NCBI GenBank assembly: GCA_003235435.1
Contig: QJWF01000237.1
Span: forward strand, 1-7,188
DNA: 7,188 bases
Direction: 5' to 3'
From: Nitrosomonadales bacterium
GTDB taxonomy: Bacteria; Pseudomonadota; Gammaproteobacteria; Burkholderiales; Gallionellaceae
The translations under genes and the position numbers were made by a program. Of this stretch, positions 5,828-7,188 are shown piece after piece. The notes under the pieces were generated by a model that ran no database searches, was not told the origin of the DNA, and worked only from the letters and a program-made list of their open reading frames with translations. Within the stretch, counting starts at the first letter, position 1; the number at the start of each line of letters is the position of its first letter.

Positions 5828-6133
5828 TCACTTGAATTTGTAGAAGATATTCAGGTATGCAGCAAGGTCCTGAGTTTCCTGAGGAGTGAAGTGCGCTTTG
5901 ACATTGCCGCTGCACATGCTGATTTGATCGATCAACTCTTCCGGGCTGTTTCTCCTGCGATCGATGCGAGTGAATATTTTGTTGCCGTCCCCCCCCATCA
6001 TCGAATTATGGCAGCTGTTGCAATCGTATTTTTCGAATAATTTTTGCCCCGCTTGTGCGTTGCCTTTCGGAAAGGGATTGGCCGATGCGACTGTTGCAAC
6101 CGATAGCAAAGCAAGTACGAATATCATTTTCAC
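5828..6133 (-). CDS. Small secreted monoheme cytochrome c (GTG start)
   Basis: This class I-like monoheme cytochrome has 101 residues from the GTG I favour. A short signal peptide (MKMIFVLALL...) ends at ASA|N (18/19), leaving a mature protein of about 83 residues. The heme site is CNSCH (38-42). Met73 in ISMCSGN is the best candidate axial ligand, directly followed by a lone Cys74, and the protein ends in the helix DLAAYLNIFYKFK. The GTG at 6131-6133 is preferred over the ATG at 6125-6127: the AAGGAG site (6140-6145) is six bases from the GTG but twelve from the ATG, and the GTG start gives a basic n-region (Lys2). It begins ten bases after the protease stop and ends seven bases before the dehydratase ATG, so it is in the same transcript. 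A G8 run (complement of 5989-5996) encodes the MGG following the heme motif. The redox partner is unknown. Confidence 0.88.
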   Translation of the reverse strand: MKMIFVLALLSVATVASANPFPKGNAQAGQKLFEKYDCNSCHNSMMGGDGNKIFTRIDRRRNSPEELIDQISMCSGNVKAHFTPQETQDLAAYLNIFYKFK

Positions 6134-6139
6134 AATCTT

Positions 6140-6145
6140 CTCCTT
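6140..6145 (-). promoter_or_regulatory. Ribosome binding site that decides the cytochrome c start
   Basis: AAGGAG on the minus strand overlaps the TAA stop of the protease gene (6144-6146). Its spacing is six bases to GTG (6133) and twelve to ATG (6127). This favours the GTG start and suggests coupling between protease termination and cytochrome initiation. Confidence 0.65.
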
Positions 6146-7188
6146 ATTGAGTTTGCAATTGGGCGATGCGCACCACAGCCGGCGGATGCGAATCATAAAA
6201 TCTGGAATAAAGCGGGTCGGGGGTAAGTGTGGCGGCATTATCCTGATACATTTTAACCAGTGCGCTGACCAGATCGGCAGCTGCTGTCTGTCCTGCCGCA
6301 TATCTGTCTGCCTCGAATTCGTGTTTGCGCGAATATGCCGAAAACAGCGGATGAAGCAAGAAACTGAATATAGGCAGTACCATGAAAAACAGAAGCAAAG
6401 CGAGAGCAGTGGAAGGGGTGCTGACCCCCAGTCCCTGAAAGAACCAGCTGTTATGCATCAGCTGTCCGAGCATCCACAAAAAACCCAGGCTCATGGCGAA
6501 TGTTGCCACCATACGTTTCAATACGTGACGGCGTTTGAAATGCCCCAATTCGTGAGCCAGCACCGCCTCGACTTCATTGCCGCTCAAGCGTTCCAGCAGC
6601 GTGTCGAAAAAAACGATACGTTTTGTTTTGCCGAATCCGGTGAAGTAGGCATTGCCGTGGGCACTTCGTTTCGATCCGTCCATCACGAAAAGGCCCTGCG
6701 CGGCAAATCCGCAGCGATCGAGCAGCGCTTCAATGCGCGCTTTCATCGCTGGATCCTGCAAGGGACTGAATTTGTTGAACAACGGGGCGATGAACGAGGG
6801 GTAGATGAAAAGGATAATCAGGTTGAACGCCACCCATACCAGCCATACGTACAGCCACCAGGATTCACCCATGCGCTCCGTCAGCCATAGAACTCCGTAC
6901 AACAGAGGAAGGCCGAGTATAGCCCCGAGAGCAAGGCTTTTCAGCGCGTCCGTCGAATAAAGCATCAGGGTCATTTTGTTGAATCCAAAACGCGCTTCGA
7001 TGACGAACGTGCGATATAAGCTGAACGGGGCTTCGAGAAGCGAGGTCAGAAGCAGAACAGCAACGATGGTAAACATGCCCTGAACTAACGAGGTATCGAA
7101 CCAGCTACGGCTGATATCAGCCAGGAATTCTATCCCTCTTCCAAGCGTAAAAACCAGCAATAGCACAGCCTCGAACAGCATGCTGATC
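6144..7188 (-). CDS. M48-family (Ste24/CAAX prenyl protease-like) membrane metallopeptidase, 5' end missing
   Basis: This is a zinc endopeptidase of the inner membrane, related to eukaryotic Ste24 (CAAX protease) and to HtpX. The frame stays open to the window edge, so the N-terminus is missing; homologues of this type usually have roughly 60-70 more residues, though that figure is from memory. Counting from the first visible Met (base 7181), the zinc motif is HELGH (210-214). The third ligand is Glu288 in EFEAD, and the SHPP motif with His332 matches the conserved substrate-site histidine of Ste24 enzymes. The family block SAHGNAYFTG is at 173-182. Hydrophobic segments lie at about 1-20, 31-51, 80-102, 108-128, 224-245 and 256-281. 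Bacteria lack CAAX prenylation, so the substrate is probably a membrane protein in quality control, but this is unknown. It is the first visible gene of the operon with cytochrome c, PCD and rsgA; the promoter lies outside. Confidence 0.93.
   Translation of the reverse strand, partial: ISMLFEAVLLLVFTLGRGIEFLADISRSWFDTSLVQGMFTIVAVLLLTSLLEAPFSLYRTFVIEARFGFNKMTLMLYSTDALKSLALGAILGLPLLYGVLWLTERMGESWWLYVWLVWVAFNLIILFIYPSFIAPLFNKFSPLQDPAMKARIEALLDRCGFAAQGLFVMDGSKRSAHGNAYFTGFGKTKRIVFFDTLLERLSGNEVEAVLAHELGHFKRRHVLKRMVATFAMSLGFLWMLGQLMHNSWFFQGLGVSTPSTALALLLFFMVLPIFSFLLHPLFSAYSRKHEFEADRYAAGQTAAADLVSALVKMYQDNAATLTPDPLYSRFYDSHPPAVVRIAQLQTQ

Noticed and set aside
5964..6890. A 308-codon open frame on the plus strand.
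   Set aside because: It runs antisense through the cytochrome c and M48 protease genes, both of which have clear motifs. Its translation has low-complexity, shadow-like composition and no recognisable domain.

Overview
The window looks like chromosomal DNA of a betaproteobacterium. A Gallionellaceae/Nitrosomonadales-type iron- or sulfur-oxidising chemolithotroph is my best guess. This rests on the betaproteobacterial style of CysN, the CobD/CbiB-family protein, RsgA and the Ste24-type protease, and on a multiheme cytochrome beside an NHL lipoprotein. The taxonomy is inference; there is no rRNA or other marker gene here. I see no tRNA, CRISPR array, insertion sequence, integrase or attachment site.

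The window is two convergent gene blocks. The plus-strand block (1-4451) holds, in order: the 3' part of cysN (sulfate adenylyltransferase GTPase subunit); a polytopic CobD/CbiB-family membrane protein; an outer-membrane-type lipoprotein with a predicted six-bladed NHL propeller; and, after a 263-base non-coding gap, a secreted five-heme c-type cytochrome. The minus-strand block (7188-4559) reads as one tight operon: an M48 (Ste24-like) membrane metalloprotease cut by the window edge, a small secreted monoheme cytochrome c, pterin-4a-carbinolamine dehydratase, and the ribosome-assembly GTPase RsgA. Its genes are separated by 10 and 7 bases, and the last two overlap by 4 bases. A near-perfect hairpin flanked by an A run and a T run (4473-4508) sits between the blocks and can terminate both.

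The most interesting part is 3195-4451. The cytochrome resembles the OmcE-type filament cytochromes of Geobacter in motif order, with one extra heme and one extra histidine inserted. Outside its heme motifs it has exactly five histidines, enough for five bis-His hemes. It also carries an EF-hand-like calcium loop just before heme 4. The upstream gap holds what looks like a complete sigma-54 promoter: a -24/-12 element, an exact IHF consensus just upstream, and an inverted repeat about 100 bases from the inferred start site. Together with the NHL lipoprotein this suggests a regulated outer-surface electron-transfer module, possibly a cytochrome nanowire. That reading is a hypothesis from sequence, not shown here.
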